From contig CP028150.1 of assembly GCA_003028315.1 (NCBI GenBank), positions 1,674,001-1,738,000 on the forward strand: DNA of 64,000 nucleotides, given 5' to 3'. The notes beneath the pieces are model-generated. The model did no database searches. It saw only the letters and a program-made list of their open reading frames with translations, and had not been told where the DNA came from. Numbering within the stretch: position 1 is the stretch's first letter; the number at the start of each line of letters is the position of its first letter. Made by a program: the position numbers and the translations under genes. Of the stretch, positions 1 through 8,674 are shown one piece after another. This stretch comes from Neisseria mucosa. Lineage in GTDB: Bacteria > Pseudomonadota > Gammaproteobacteria > Burkholderiales > Neisseriaceae.

Positions 1-2
1 GG

Positions 3-230
3 CGCGAGAAAATTACCGAAGTCCTGACCAAATCCATTGCCCAACATGCCTTATCCGAAGATTTGGATACCGACATGGCGGTCATCTTCATCAAATCGAT
101 GCTGGACGGTCTGATTTGGCGTTGGCTCTCGTCCGACAAAAGTTTCGACCTCGCCCAAACCGCACCGCGCATGATTGACATCCTCTTGGACAATCTGAAA
201 AACCACCCGCAACTGCGTAAGCAAAAATAA
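3..230 (+). CDS. mtrR: MtrR-type TetR repressor, C-terminal end (partial)
   Basis: The open frame entering from the left edge encodes the last 75 residues of a TetR-family regulator and stops with TAA. The stretch LDGLIWRWLSSDKSFDL and the closing DNLKNHPQLR match my recollection of the ligand-binding C-terminus of MtrR, the repressor of the mtrCDE efflux pump in Neisseria. The DNA-binding helix-turn-helix lies outside the window, so identity rests on the C-terminal domain only. It converges with rhlE and is followed directly by an inverted uptake-sequence pair. Confidence 0.8.
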   Translation, partial: REKITEVLTKSIAQHALSEDLDTDMAVIFIKSMLDGLIWRWLSSDKSFDLAQTAPRMIDILLDNLKNHPQLRKQK

Positions 231-243
231 CGGACCGTACACA

Positions 244-277
244 AAAGGTCGTCTGAAATCTTTTTCAGACGACCTTT
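244..277. terminator. Inverted DUS pair between mtrR and rhlE
   Basis: AAAGGTCGTCTGAAA is followed after four bases by its exact reverse complement. The stem lies between two convergent genes, a position where such pairs act as bidirectional terminators in Neisseria. Confidence 0.75.
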
Positions 278-299
278 CGGGTTTTATGGGGAGCCGGCT

Positions 300-1706
300 T
301 TATTTTGCGCCGTAATTGGGTTGCAGCAGGGCGCAGGGTTGGCGTTCCCTGCGGCTGCGGCGACTGCGTCCGGCGATGGTGCCGCAGGCTACGCCGGGAT
401 CGGTTTTGTCGGCTTTTTGGGATTTGTCGCCGCGCTCGTTACGTTCATTGCGTTCGCTGCGGTTGTTCCGTTCGGAACGGTTTCTGTCGCTGCCGCGGCT
501 GCGGGTTGGGGCGGCTTGGGTGTCTGCGGCGGTATCGCCGTCGGCATCTGCGCCCCACCAGTTCGGTTCGAAGCCTTCGATGCGTTCGACTGCCAAGTTA
601 TTGCCGGTCAGCTCTTTGATGGCTTCAAACATTTTTTGCTCGGTTTTGTCCATCAGGGAAATGGCGACGCCGTCCGCGCCCGCCCTGCCGGTGCGCCCGA
701 TGCGGTGGACGTAGTCTTCGGGCTGGGTCGGCAGTTCGTAGTTGATGACAAAGGGCAGCTCGGCGATATCCAGACCGCGTGCGGCGACGTCGGTGGCGAC
801 GAGGACGCGCAGGCTGCCTTCTTTGAAGGCGTTGAGGGTTTCGAGGCGGCTTTGCTGGGATTTGTCGCCGTGGATGGATTGGGCGGCAAGGTTGCGGCGT
901 ACGAGGTCGCGGGTGACTTGGTCAACGCTTTGTTTGGTTTTGCAGAATACGATGACTTGGTTCATCTGCAAATCGACAATCAGCCGCTCTAAAAGATTGC
1001 GTTTTTTGAGCGCGTCAACGGCGATGATGTGCTGCTCGACATTGGCGCTGGTGGTGTTTTGCGCGGCGACTTCGACGATTTCGGGCGCGTTCATGAAATC
1101 TTTGGCAAGTTTGCGGATGGGAGGGGCAAAGGTTGCGGAAAAGAGCAGGGTTTGGCGTGGTTTGGGCAGCATCTGCATGATTTTGCGGATGTCGTCGATG
1201 AAACCCATATCCAGCATACGGTCGGCTTCGTCGAGGACGACGATTTCGACTTTGTTTAGGTTGATATTTTTCTGTTTGACGTGGTCAAGCAGCCTGCCGA
1301 CGGTGGCGACGACGATTTCGCAGCCGGCGCGCAGGTCGGCGGTTTGTTTGTCCATGTTGACGCCGCCGAAGAGGACGGTATGCCGCAGCGGCAGGTTTTT
1401 GATGTAGCCCTGCACGTTTTGGTCGATTTGGTCGGCAAGTTCGCGCGTCGGGGTCAATACGAGCATACGCACGGGGTGCATCGCGGGCGAGGTGCTGGAA
1501 GTGGCGTAGCGTTTGAGGCGTTCCAGGCTGGGCAGCATAAAGGCGGCGGTTTTGCCTGTGCCGGTTTGGGCGGCGGCGAGCAAGTCGTGGCCGGCGAGTG
1601 CTTTGGGGATGGCGGCGGCTTGGATGGGCGTCGGGTTTTCGTAACCTTGTTCGGTCAGCGCGGAAACGATTTCGCTGCCAAGCCCGAGTGAGGCGAATGG
1701 ATTCAT
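300..1706 (-). CDS. rhlE: DEAD-box ATP-dependent RNA helicase RhlE
   Basis: A 468-residue superfamily 2 helicase. The Q-motif region is at the N-terminus, motif I is AAQTGTGKTAAF near residue 45, the DEAD box is VLDEADRMLDMG, motif III is FSATF and motif VI is HRIGRTGRAG. After about residue 385 comes a low-complexity arginine/asparagine/glutamate-rich tail (NRSERNNRSERNERNERG), a typical disordered RNA-binding extension in RhlE proteins. It would unwind structured RNA in ribosome assembly or mRNA decay. The gene is monocistronic, with a 460-bp gap before the next gene. The last ~30 residues have a different flavour from the repeat tail but end normally, so no frameshift is called. Confidence 0.9.
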   Translation of the reverse strand: MNPFASLGLGSEIVSALTEQGYENPTPIQAAAIPKALAGHDLLAAAQTGTGKTAAFMLPSLERLKRYATSSTSPAMHPVRMLVLTPTRELADQIDQNVQGYIKNLPLRHTVLFGGVNMDKQTADLRAGCEIVVATVGRLLDHVKQKNINLNKVEIVVLDEADRMLDMGFIDDIRKIMQMLPKPRQTLLFSATFAPPIRKLAKDFMNAPEIVEVAAQNTTSANVEQHIIAVDALKKRNLLERLIVDLQMNQVIVFCKTKQSVDQVTRDLVRRNLAAQSIHGDKSQQSRLETLNAFKEGSLRVLVATDVAARGLDIAELPFVINYELPTQPEDYVHRIGRTGRAGADGVAISLMDKTEQKMFEAIKELTGNNLAVERIEGFEPNWWGADADGDTAADTQAAPTRSRGSDRNRSERNNRSERNERNERGDKSQKADKTDPGVACGTIAGRSRRSRRERQPCALLQPNYGAK

Positions 1707-2165
1707 GGCGGTATCTTTCTGTCCGGACGGGATGCGGAATGCCGCATGGGGTCGTCTGAAACGGGAGGATGTTTTGATTGTGTGTTTGATAGGATGCCGC
1801 CGGCAAAGTATGCGGCCGGTTTACGGCAAACCGCAGAAGTGGGGATATGGTCTCTGCGGTATGGAAAGGTAAGCGCGATTATGCCATAAAACCCTTGCGC
1901 CGCCCAACGGCAGGCGGTCGGGGCGTTGGGATTGGGCGGTGTTGCCGGAGTGGAAAGGGGATTTTTTACATTGCCATGCCGACGGCGTTTATGTCCCTTA
2001 AATTTTTGAAACCGCTTATCATTTCCTGACGGCATTTACTGTCATAGTTCAAACTTATCGAAACCTTTCATATGTAAATGAAACTAAATCGTACTAATGG
2101 GACTCTGTTTTGAGACAGACGCAAATTTGCGCTGTAAACCATCAATCACAATAGGAATATACGAC
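1707..2165. other. Intergenic region between rhlE and the small lipoprotein gene
   Basis: No convincing coding frame. It holds a lone DUS near 1751 and a possible sigma-70 promoter for the lipoprotein (TTCAAA at 2048-2053, 17-base spacer, TATGTA at 2071-2076). Nothing else was recognised. Confidence 0.4.
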
Positions 2166-2414
2166 ATGAAAACTTTATTGATCGCCGTTGCCGCTGCAAG
2201 CCTGATGCTGGGTGCCTGCTCCAGCAGCAAAACTACTGAAGAAGCTAAAACCCCTAGCGTAAGCGTTGAAGAGGCAATCGCTCAATGTCAACAAGCTTCC
2301 GGTGCAAACCAAGACCGCGCCGTGTTCGATGCATGTATGAAAGACAAAGGCTACCAACGCAGCGCCGCTGAAGGCGCAGCCGCAGCAGCTGCTTCTGCAC
2401 CTGCCGCACAATAA
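2166..2414 (+). CDS. Small lipoprotein of unknown function
   Basis: An 82-residue protein with a lipoprotein signal peptide ending in the lipobox LMLGAC (Cys at residue 18), then a Ser/Lys/Glu-rich spacer, a short conserved-looking core (VEEAIAQCQQA, FDACMKDKGY) with two cysteines that could form a disulfide, and an Ala-rich tail. The start at MKTLLIAV is preferred over an upstream in-frame ATG at 2097 because it gives a clean signal peptide and has AGGAAT about ten bases upstream. It is probably anchored in a periplasm-facing or outer membrane leaflet. I do not recognise the family. A strong hairpin follows it. Confidence 0.7.
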   Translation: MKTLLIAVAAASLMLGACSSSKTTEEAKTPSVSVEEAIAQCQQASGANQDRAVFDACMKDKGYQRSAAEGAAAAAASAPAAQ

Positions 2415-2429
2415 GCACAGCTAGGAATT

Positions 2430-2469
2430 ATTGATGTATCACCCGATCTGTTCGGGGTCATACATCAAC
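2430..2469 (+). terminator. Hairpin after the small lipoprotein gene
   Basis: TTGATGTAT at 2431-2439 pairs with ATACATCAA at 2460-2468, with further pairing inside (ACCCGA/TCGGGG). It lies 16 bases past the stop codon and probably ends or stabilises the lipoprotein mRNA, although there is no long T-run. Confidence 0.6.
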
Positions 2470-2529
2470 AATTTCTCGCCATGCTTGTTCCGCCTGATTC
2501 CATTCACTCCCGGAAGGTAGGGCGGGCGC

Positions 2530-2576
2530 AAACGGAAAGGTCGTCTGAAAACTGTTTTCAGACGACCTTTCCGTTT
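2530..2576. terminator. Extended inverted DUS pair between convergent genes
   Basis: The complementarity extends beyond the DUS on both sides (AAACGGAAAGG with CCTTTCCGTTT), giving a stem of more than 20 bp followed by a T-rich run. It is shared by the lipoprotein gene and grxB. Confidence 0.75.
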
Positions 2577-2599
2577 GTTTTATCCGGCGGATTCGGTTA

Positions 2600-3241
2600 T
2601 TACAAGGCGCGGTCGAAATACAGCGGCACGCCCGATGCTTCGCTCATGCGCAGCAGGTAGTCCATAACCTTCTGCGGCCACTCGACACCGCGTACGACGG
2701 TCAGGTTGCGCAATATCGGGAACACCAATATGTCTTCCATGCCGATTTCGCCGTTCAAACCTGCGCCGCCTTCGGCCATCAGCGTTTCCAGTTCCGCCAA
2801 ATCCCCGTTCAGACGTTGCACATACTGACCGGTTTTCTCCAAATTGGCGGCGAAGCTACCGATGCTTTTCTCTTTTTTGTCCGTGAAATATTTTACCGCT
2901 TCCGGCGTTTCAAATTCGGGCAGCTCGAGTTTGATCACGCGCGGCTGGACGAGTTTCAGGTTGTATTCGCCCACTTTGTCAAACCACGCCTGTATTTCCG
3001 GGCGGATTTCATTTTTCAGACGACCCTCGCGGTCAAGATAGCGGACAACGTCCAAACTCTCGCCCATAAACGAACCGTCTTCTTTTTGCAGGATAGGCAC
3101 TTGTTTCGCGCCGATCATGCTGATGGGCGTCGCCTCGTCGTCATTTGCCAGCACGACTTCTTCAACGTCCGCGGCCAACAGCACCGCCGCCATCCGAGCC
3201 CGCACGCAAAACGGGCAATGGTCGTAGTAATACAGTTTCAT
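2600..3241 (-). CDS. grxB: Glutaredoxin 2
   Basis: A 213-residue two-domain glutaredoxin of the GrxB type. The active-site motif CPFC is at residues 9-12 (MKLYYYDHCPFCVRARM), the cis-proline segment is KQVPIL, and a GST-like all-helical C-terminal domain follows. Grx2-type proteins reduce protein disulfides and glutathione mixed disulfides using GSH. The start MKLYYYD is chosen because the 18-residue extension upstream has no family resemblance. A reversed uptake sequence (3012-3027) is translated as EGRLK around residues 72-77, exactly where the two domains join. Confidence 0.9.
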   Translation of the reverse strand: MKLYYYDHCPFCVRARMAAVLLAADVEEVVLANDDEATPISMIGAKQVPILQKEDGSFMGESLDVVRYLDREGRLKNEIRPEIQAWFDKVGEYNLKLVQPRVIKLELPEFETPEAVKYFTDKKEKSIGSFAANLEKTGQYVQRLNGDLAELETLMAEGGAGLNGEIGMEDILVFPILRNLTVVRGVEWPQKVMDYLLRMSEASGVPLYFDRAL

Positions 3242-3347
3242 TAAAAATCCTCCGAAAATGGGTTTGATTGGGCAAAGGCCGTCTGAATGCCTCACGCAAA
3301 AGGATTATCCTGCCAAATATCTTTGGAAGCCATATCTGATAACGTGT

Positions 3348-5174
3348 TTATACGGCCGGGATATATGCAGTATTTTCTCCGGGCAGTATAACCGATGTTG
3401 AAATTTCCGTCGGATACACGACATCAGCGGCTGTCTCTGCTGAAATTTCACCTGCCAACTCATTGTAAATTCCTTTGTCGTTTTGGAAATCAATATCGGC
3501 AACCTTGCGCCTTTCCCCGTTTTCCAAAACCACTTCTGATTCAAATAATATTTTATTATCGGCTTCATCTTTCAGATTGATTTCTGCAAAATCCAAAGAG
3601 ATCGACTGGATATCCCAGTCGGACAATAGAGAAAGCTCTCCTTCCTCCGTTTTCCCGTTACCGTTTTCGTCATGCCAGATTCTTAGCTCGCCCCACAATT
3701 CATCATATTGATTAATGATATTATTATTGTCGCTGTCCAAATCTTTCAAAGCTTCTACGCCGTTTTCTGCGCGCTTGCCGTCAGACATAACTGTTGCCTC
3801 ACCAAACATCTCCGTTCCGTCGTTTACCATGCCGTCTCCATTTTTATCCCAAACCAAAAAACCGCTGCCTTTTTTGAGCCAAGCCGTCTGTTCGGCCATC
3901 CCGTCGCCATCCATATCAAAACTCACTCCATCCTCCACCGAAGTCGTGAGCAACTCTTCTCCATACAGCTCGATAGCAAGAGGAGTATGGTAATTTTTGG
4001 CAATTTGGTCAAAATTCTGCTGAAGATTATCCACTCCGCCCTGCAAATCAAGTGAAATATTGGCTTTGTTCAGTAAATCCTGCAAAGCTTTCAAAGCTTC
4101 GTTTTCATTATGAATTTCTTTGCCTTTTCCTGATGCCTGTTCAGATTTTTGCTGTTCGACCAAAGTAGCCAAGCGGTTCACTGCATTGGAATGAAGCCTA
4201 CTGGCTGAAGTAATCAGTGCCGCATACGCACTTTTTGAGTAATTTACTAAATTATCGTTGAAGCTGACACTCTTGCCCGCGCTGCCGATACCGAATTCAA
4301 TCGCCCCCTGCTTTCCGCCTGAAGAATAATATAACGCTGTTCTTGCAGCCGTCGTTACCGTACCGTCTGCCAAACGGCTGTTGGCAGGTACAAATACCAC
4401 CATCAGCGTAGGATTTCCACGCGCCATCATCGGCATCAGACTAAGCGGCATATTTGGATCGGTTTTCTGAAAGCGAACCCGCTCGTCACCTACGCCAAAC
4501 AGTCTGTTGGGATGGTCAGGCGCTGCTTCATCCATTCCTGATTGCAGAATTTTTTGCTTTTCGGCCGGAGTTTTACCGTTTAGCAGGTTTGGATTGGTTT
4601 CCTCAAGGAATATAGATTTCGCCCATGTCCAATAAGTATGGCTGGGCTGGCCGCTGGGGTTTTGGGTTTTCATTTTATGGGCAAAATAATCAACAGCCTG
4701 TTGCTGGTTCATCGCCTTGATTGCTGCCGTATCCGATCCGTATTTGGTTTCTTTGGGATTGTTCCGCAAATCAAACTGAAAACGGTTGTATTCGGCTTTT
4801 CCTTCTTCATACAAAAAACGGCGGGCATACTCATTTGCAGTAAGGTTTTTTGTTGGATTTCTCTCATCAGCAAGATCTAGTCTATAAAGAGTATCAGAAA
4901 TACCATGCTCGATTTCATGGGCATAATCAGAAGCCGTAAGATAATCTTTTCCAAATACCATCTCACGGTATTCAATGTCTCCTTTTAATTTTCTCGTTGT
5001 ATAAGTGGCTGGAACATGATGATCGACACGAATACTTGATAGCCCCCATTTATTGATAAAAATATGAGTCTTTTGCATAATAACATTATCCCGCATGATG
5101 CTATCAATCTCCTTTTTAGGCATGCCCATGCGAATAAAATGCTGCCGGATTTGTGCATTTTGAACTGTTGCCAT
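3348..5174 (-). CDS. FrpC-like protein with an HExxH (zincin-like) N-terminal region
   Basis: A 608-residue protein without a signal peptide. Residues ~395-530 resemble the Ca-binding self-processing module of FrpA/FrpC-type proteins, with acidic loops DMDGDGMAE (420-428), DKNGDGMVND (443-452), DLDSDNNN (478-485) and DENGNGKTEEGE (502-513). The Asp-Pro bond that FrpC cleaves appears as Thr397-Pro398, and the next loop is ELYGEE rather than DLDGDG, so autocleavage is probably lost. The N-terminal third contains HEIEHG (His86-His90), a zincin-type HExxH, with Glu123/124/128 as possible third ligands. No RTX nonapeptide repeats or type I secretion genes are seen. Base composition is AT-richer than the neighbours. 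It lies 39 bases behind the signal-peptide protein, like frpD-frpC. The function as a metalloprotease or toxin is inferred. Confidence 0.6.
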   Translation of the reverse strand: MATVQNAQIRQHFIRMGMPKKEIDSIMRDNVIMQKTHIFINKWGLSSIRVDHHVPATYTTRKLKGDIEYREMVFGKDYLTASDYAHEIEHGISDTLYRLDLADERNPTKNLTANEYARRFLYEEGKAEYNRFQFDLRNNPKETKYGSDTAAIKAMNQQQAVDYFAHKMKTQNPSGQPSHTYWTWAKSIFLEETNPNLLNGKTPAEKQKILQSGMDEAAPDHPNRLFGVGDERVRFQKTDPNMPLSLMPMMARGNPTLMVVFVPANSRLADGTVTTAARTALYYSSGGKQGAIEFGIGSAGKSVSFNDNLVNYSKSAYAALITSASRLHSNAVNRLATLVEQQKSEQASGKGKEIHNENEALKALQDLLNKANISLDLQGGVDNLQQNFDQIAKNYHTPLAIELYGEELLTTSVEDGVSFDMDGDGMAEQTAWLKKGSGFLVWDKNGDGMVNDGTEMFGEATVMSDGKRAENGVEALKDLDSDNNNIINQYDELWGELRIWHDENGNGKTEEGELSLLSDWDIQSISLDFAEINLKDEADNKILFESEVVLENGERRKVADIDFQNDKGIYNELAGEISAETAADVVYPTEISTSVILPGENTAYIPAV

Positions 5175-5213
5175 AATAATTCTCCTATTAATTGTTAGAG
5201 TAAATTTTTAATT

Positions 5214-5963
5214 TTAATTGGTGATAAAATAATTTTTTTCATATTGAATATAAGATATTTCCTTGCTACATCTCATATTTTCTTGGTTATCATGCATAAA
5301 GTATAGAGATACACTATCTTTAATAGACAATCTTGCATGAAAATCCTTAATATGACCGTTGTTGTCAATAGCCTCTAATGATTTTTCAAAACTTACAGCA
5401 GAATCAGAACAAAGTATAGGCCTAAACATTGGATGCAAAGCAATTCTTGGCAGGGGCAAATCCTCGGGATAACGGTTGTCAGGAAACAGCGAACGGTAAT
5501 GCTTTAAATAATCAGGCGTTGCTTCGATTTCTAAAAAAGTACTGCCGTTGTAGTTGGTCTGATGCACTACCGTAAAGCCGTCGGTCGGCCGTTTTAGCTT
5601 ACGCCGCCTGTGTTTGAGCCATTTCTGCCGCTCTGCCTTGTCTTTCCATCTGAGTACCGCCTGTTTTTCTCCGTCAGGCCGCAAACGGCCGGAAAGCCGC
5701 ACATAGCGCCGGTACACGGGAATCTGCCACTTTTTCGCTAAATCTTCGGGCGGCATATTAAGCAGACAGGCGCTGCGCAGCGTGCCTGCCATCTGCCTGA
5801 ACAAACTCTCGAAGCTATTTACAGGATAAAGCTGCTCGCAGCCCGTTGCGTCATCCGCATATGCTTGAGAAACAGAGACCGTCTGAATGCCGCTATCGGC
5901 ATGAGACAAAATGGGCAGCAACATGGCCGGCCACAGCAAAGCAGCTAAAAATTTCACACTCAT
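5214..5963 (-). CDS. Secreted protein of unknown function, upstream partner of the FrpC-like protein
   Basis: A 249-residue protein with a signal peptide (MSVKFLAALLWPAMLLPILSHA, cleavage expected after SHA). The mature part has four cysteines (YADDATGCEQ, LRSACLL, RPILCSD, MRCSKE) that could make two disulfides, and a very basic patch KWLKHRRRKLKRP. The internal start is preferred because it begins the signal peptide and has AGGAGA just upstream. I do not recognise the family. It precedes the FrpC-like gene by 39 bases on the same strand. By position it resembles FrpD, the lipoprotein partner of FrpC, but it has no lipobox and no similarity I can see. An immunity or anchoring role is possible but unproven. 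Confidence 0.55.
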   Translation of the reverse strand: MSVKFLAALLWPAMLLPILSHADSGIQTVSVSQAYADDATGCEQLYPVNSFESLFRQMAGTLRSACLLNMPPEDLAKKWQIPVYRRYVRLSGRLRPDGEKQAVLRWKDKAERQKWLKHRRRKLKRPTDGFTVVHQTNYNGSTFLEIEATPDYLKHYRSLFPDNRYPEDLPLPRIALHPMFRPILCSDSAVSFEKSLEAIDNNGHIKDFHARLSIKDSVSLYFMHDNQENMRCSKEISYIQYEKNYFITN

Positions 5964-6090
5964 CTCCTTCTTGATAAAAATTATTACTTGCATTGATATT
6001 ATTCCCAATATTTTTTCACTGCAAGCACATTTACACGCTAATTGTTTGTTTTATTTTGATGTTTATATGTTATTGCAAGTTGGGTAGCCC

Positions 6091-6102
6091 AGGCCGTCTG
6101 AA
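6091..6102 (+). repeat. Minor-dialect DUS (AGGCCGTCTGAA) bordering the FrpC-like island
   Basis: This copy has GCCGTCTGAA instead of the local GTCGTCTGAA. A similar copy, GGCCGTCTGAATGCC, lies at about 3277-3291 on the other side of the pair, and a third (GACCGTCTGAATGCC) is inside the secreted-protein gene near 5879-5893. Confidence 0.7.
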
Positions 6103-6184
6103 ACATGCTTTGTCGCAAAATACGGGCAAGCTGCTACAATACAGCCGCTATGTCGAAACAAAACAAACGGAGAAACGGCACGCC

Positions 6185-8398
6185 ATGAGCAACACACGAC
6201 AAACACCGGAAATCCCCGCCGCACCGATGCAAGAATCCCGCGCGTGGTTTGACGCGCACACCGCCGGTTTGCCCGAACCTGCGCAAAAGCTGCTTCAGAC
6301 GGCCTTGTCGCTGGCCGAGACGCATTATCCTGCCGATGCGGCCACGCCTGCGGGCGAGCCGCTTTTGGCGCACCTTTTGGGTGCGGCGCGTATGGTGAAC
6401 GAATTGGATTTGCTGCCCGATGCGGTGGCCGCCACGCTTTTGGCCGACATTGTGCGTTTTGTGCCCGACTGGCGCGAGCTGCTCACGGAACGCTGCAACA
6501 GCACCGTCGCCGAGCTGGTCAAAGGTGTGGACGAAGTGCAGAAGCTTACACACTTCGCCCGCGTGGACAGCCTTGCCACGCCTGAAGAGCGCGCCCAGCA
6601 AGCCGAAACCATGCGTAAAATGCTGCTGGCGATGGTAACTGACATCCGCGTCGTGTTGATCAAGCTCGCCATGCGTACCCGCACCATGCAGTTTCTCAGC
6701 AATATCCCCGACAGCCCCGAAAAACGCGCCGTCGCCAAAGAAACCCTCGACATCTTCGCCCCGCTCGCCAACCGTTTGGGCGTTTGGCAGCTCAAATGGC
6801 AGCTCGAAGACCTCGGCTTCCGCCATCAAGAACCCGAAAAATACCGCGAAATCGCGCTGCTTTTGGACGAAAAACGCACCGAACGCCTCGAATACATCGA
6901 AAACTTCCTCAACATCCTGCGTGGCGAACTTAAAAAATACAACGTTCACTTCGAAGTAGCCGGCCGCCCGAAACACATCTACTCCATTTACAAAAAAATG
7001 GTGAAGAAAAAACTCAGCTTCGACGGGCTCTTTGACATCCGCGCCGTGCGGATTCTGGTCGATACCGTCCCCGAGTGTTACACCACGCTGGGTATCGTCC
7101 ACAGCCTCTGGCAGCCCATCCCCGGCGAGTTCGACGACTACATCGCCAACCCCAAAGGCAACGGCTATAAAAGTTTGCACACCGTCATCGTCGGCCCGGA
7201 AGACAAAGGCGTGGAAGTGCAAATCCGCACCTTCGATATGCACCAATTCAACGAATTCGGTGTCGCCGCCCACTGGCGTTATAAAGAGGGCGGTAAGGGC
7301 GACTCCGCCTACGAACAAAAAATCGCTTGGTTGCGCCAACTCTTGGACTGGCGCGAGAACATGGCGGAAAGCGGCAAGGAAGACCTCGCCGCCGCCTTCA
7401 AAACCGAGCTTTTCAACGACACGATTTACGTCCTGACCCCGCACGGCAAAGTCCTCTCCCTGCCTACGGGCGCGACCCCCATCGACTTTGCCTACGCCCT
7501 GCACAGCAGCATCGGCGACCGTTGCCGCGGCGCGAAAGTCGAAGGGCAAATCGTACCGCTGTCCACCCCGCTCGAAAACGGACAGCGCGTTGAAATCATT
7601 ACCGCCAAAGAAGGGCATCCTTCCGTCAACTGGCTCTACGAAGGCTGGGTCAAATCCAGCAAGGCAATCAGCAAAATCCGCGCCTACATCCGCCAGCAAA
7701 ACGCCGACACCGTGCGCGAAGAAGGCCGCGTCCAACTCGACAAACAGCTTGCCAAACTCACGCCCAAACCTAACCTGCAAGAGCTTGCCGAAAACCTCGG
7801 CTACAAAAAACTCGACGACCTCTACACCGCCGTCGGACAAGGCGAAATTTCCAACCGCGCCATCCAGAAAGCCTGCGGCACGCTGAACGAACCGCCGCCC
7901 GTGCCCGTCAGCGAAACCACCATCGTCAAACAGTCCAAAATCAAAAAAGGCGGCAAAACCGGTGTGCTCATCGATGGCGAAGACGGTTTGATGACCACGC
8001 TTGCCAAATGCTGCAAACCCGCGCCGCCCGACGATATTGTCGGCTTCGTTACCCGCGAACGCGGCATTTCCGTCCACCGCAAAACCTGCCCCTCTTTCCA
8101 ACACCTCGCCGAACAAGCACCCGAGAAAGTGTTGAACGCAAGCTGGGCGGCGTTGCAGGAAGGGCAAGTGTTCGCCGTCGATGTCGAAATCCGCGCCCAA
8201 GACCGCTCAGGGCTTTTGCGCGACGTATCCGACGCGCTTGCCCGCCACAAACTCAACGTTACCGCCGTGCAAACCCAGTCCCGCGACTTGGAAGCCAGCA
8301 TGAGGTTCACGCTCGAAGTCAAACAAGTCAACGACCTCCCGCGCGTCCTCGCCAGCCTCGGCGACGTCAAAGGCGTGTTGAGCGTTACGCGCTTGTAA
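6185..8398 (+). CDS. relA: GTP pyrophosphokinase RelA (synthetase-only stringent factor)
   Basis: A 737-residue RelA/SpoT-family protein that makes (p)ppGpp on stalled ribosomes. The N-terminal HD region is degenerate: where active hydrolases read LLHDVVED this one has LLADIVRF, so it should not degrade the alarmone. The synthetase domain is intact (GRPKHIYSIYKKM, FDIRAVRILV, NPKGNGYKSLHTVI, VEVQIRT). A TGS domain (IYVLTPHGKVLSLPTGATPIDFAY), a helical/zinc-finger region (LAKCCKPAPPDDIVGFVTRERGISVHRKTC) and a C-terminal ACT domain follow. The start MSNTRQTPE is chosen for its GGAG ten bases upstream; a longer frame reaching 5993 encodes an unrelated hydrophobic stretch. Confidence 0.95.
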   Translation: MSNTRQTPEIPAAPMQESRAWFDAHTAGLPEPAQKLLQTALSLAETHYPADAATPAGEPLLAHLLGAARMVNELDLLPDAVAATLLADIVRFVPDWRELLTERCNSTVAELVKGVDEVQKLTHFARVDSLATPEERAQQAETMRKMLLAMVTDIRVVLIKLAMRTRTMQFLSNIPDSPEKRAVAKETLDIFAPLANRLGVWQLKWQLEDLGFRHQEPEKYREIALLLDEKRTERLEYIENFLNILRGELKKYNVHFEVAGRPKHIYSIYKKMVKKKLSFDGLFDIRAVRILVDTVPECYTTLGIVHSLWQPIPGEFDDYIANPKGNGYKSLHTVIVGPEDKGVEVQIRTFDMHQFNEFGVAAHWRYKEGGKGDSAYEQKIAWLRQLLDWRENMAESGKEDLAAAFKTELFNDTIYVLTPHGKVLSLPTGATPIDFAYALHSSIGDRCRGAKVEGQIVPLSTPLENGQRVEIITAKEGHPSVNWLYEGWVKSSKAISKIRAYIRQQNADTVREEGRVQLDKQLAKLTPKPNLQELAENLGYKKLDDLYTAVGQGEISNRAIQKACGTLNEPPPVPVSETTIVKQSKIKKGGKTGVLIDGEDGLMTTLAKCCKPAPPDDIVGFVTRERGISVHRKTCPSFQHLAEQAPEKVLNASWAALQEGQVFAVDVEIRAQDRSGLLRDVSDALARHKLNVTAVQTQSRDLEASMRFTLEVKQVNDLPRVLASLGDVKGVLSVTRL

Positions 8399-8406
8399 GG
8401 AGAAGC

Positions 8407-8453
8407 AAAAGGTCGTCTGAAAAACGGATTTCAGGTTTTTCAGACGACCTTTT
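8407..8453 (+). terminator. Inverted DUS pair after relA
   Basis: AAAAGGTCGTCTGAAAAAC at 8407-8425 pairs with its exact complement at 8435-8453, ending in TTTTT. It starts nine bases past the relA stop. Confidence 0.8.
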
Positions 8454-8585
8454 TGGCGAGATTGGTATCGTAATCGACATTGGAAATATCTGTCCTGTCC
8501 TTCCTGCTTGTACGGAAATGACGGCAATTTGAGCAGCTTTGCTAAATCGCTGTCTGCCTTTTAAAAACAGCCAAACTTGCAAATC

Positions 8586-8629
8586 AAAGGTCGTCTGAAA
8601 ACTGCAATATGCGGTTTCAGACGACCTTT
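8586..8629. terminator. Second inverted DUS pair, facing nqrM
   Basis: A 15-bp DUS stem lies between the convergent relA and nqrM genes. The ~130 bases separating the two hairpins hold nothing I can assign. Confidence 0.7.
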
Positions 8630-8674
8630 TGTGTTGCCAAGCTCAAAGTCAGGCTGAACCTGATTCGGGTAAGG

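Noticed and set aside
300..420. Frameshift near the rhlE C-terminus
   Set aside because: The tail changes character but continues in one frame to a plausible conserved end (LLQPNYGAK).
3348..5174. RTX toxin secreted by a type I system
   Set aside because: There are acidic EF-like loops but no GGxGxDxUx nonapeptide repeats, and no hlyB/hlyD-type genes in the window.
6134..8200. 688-codon open frame antisense to relA
   Set aside because: It is the complement of a GC-rich, strongly biased coding frame. The translated product has no motif and relA is certain.
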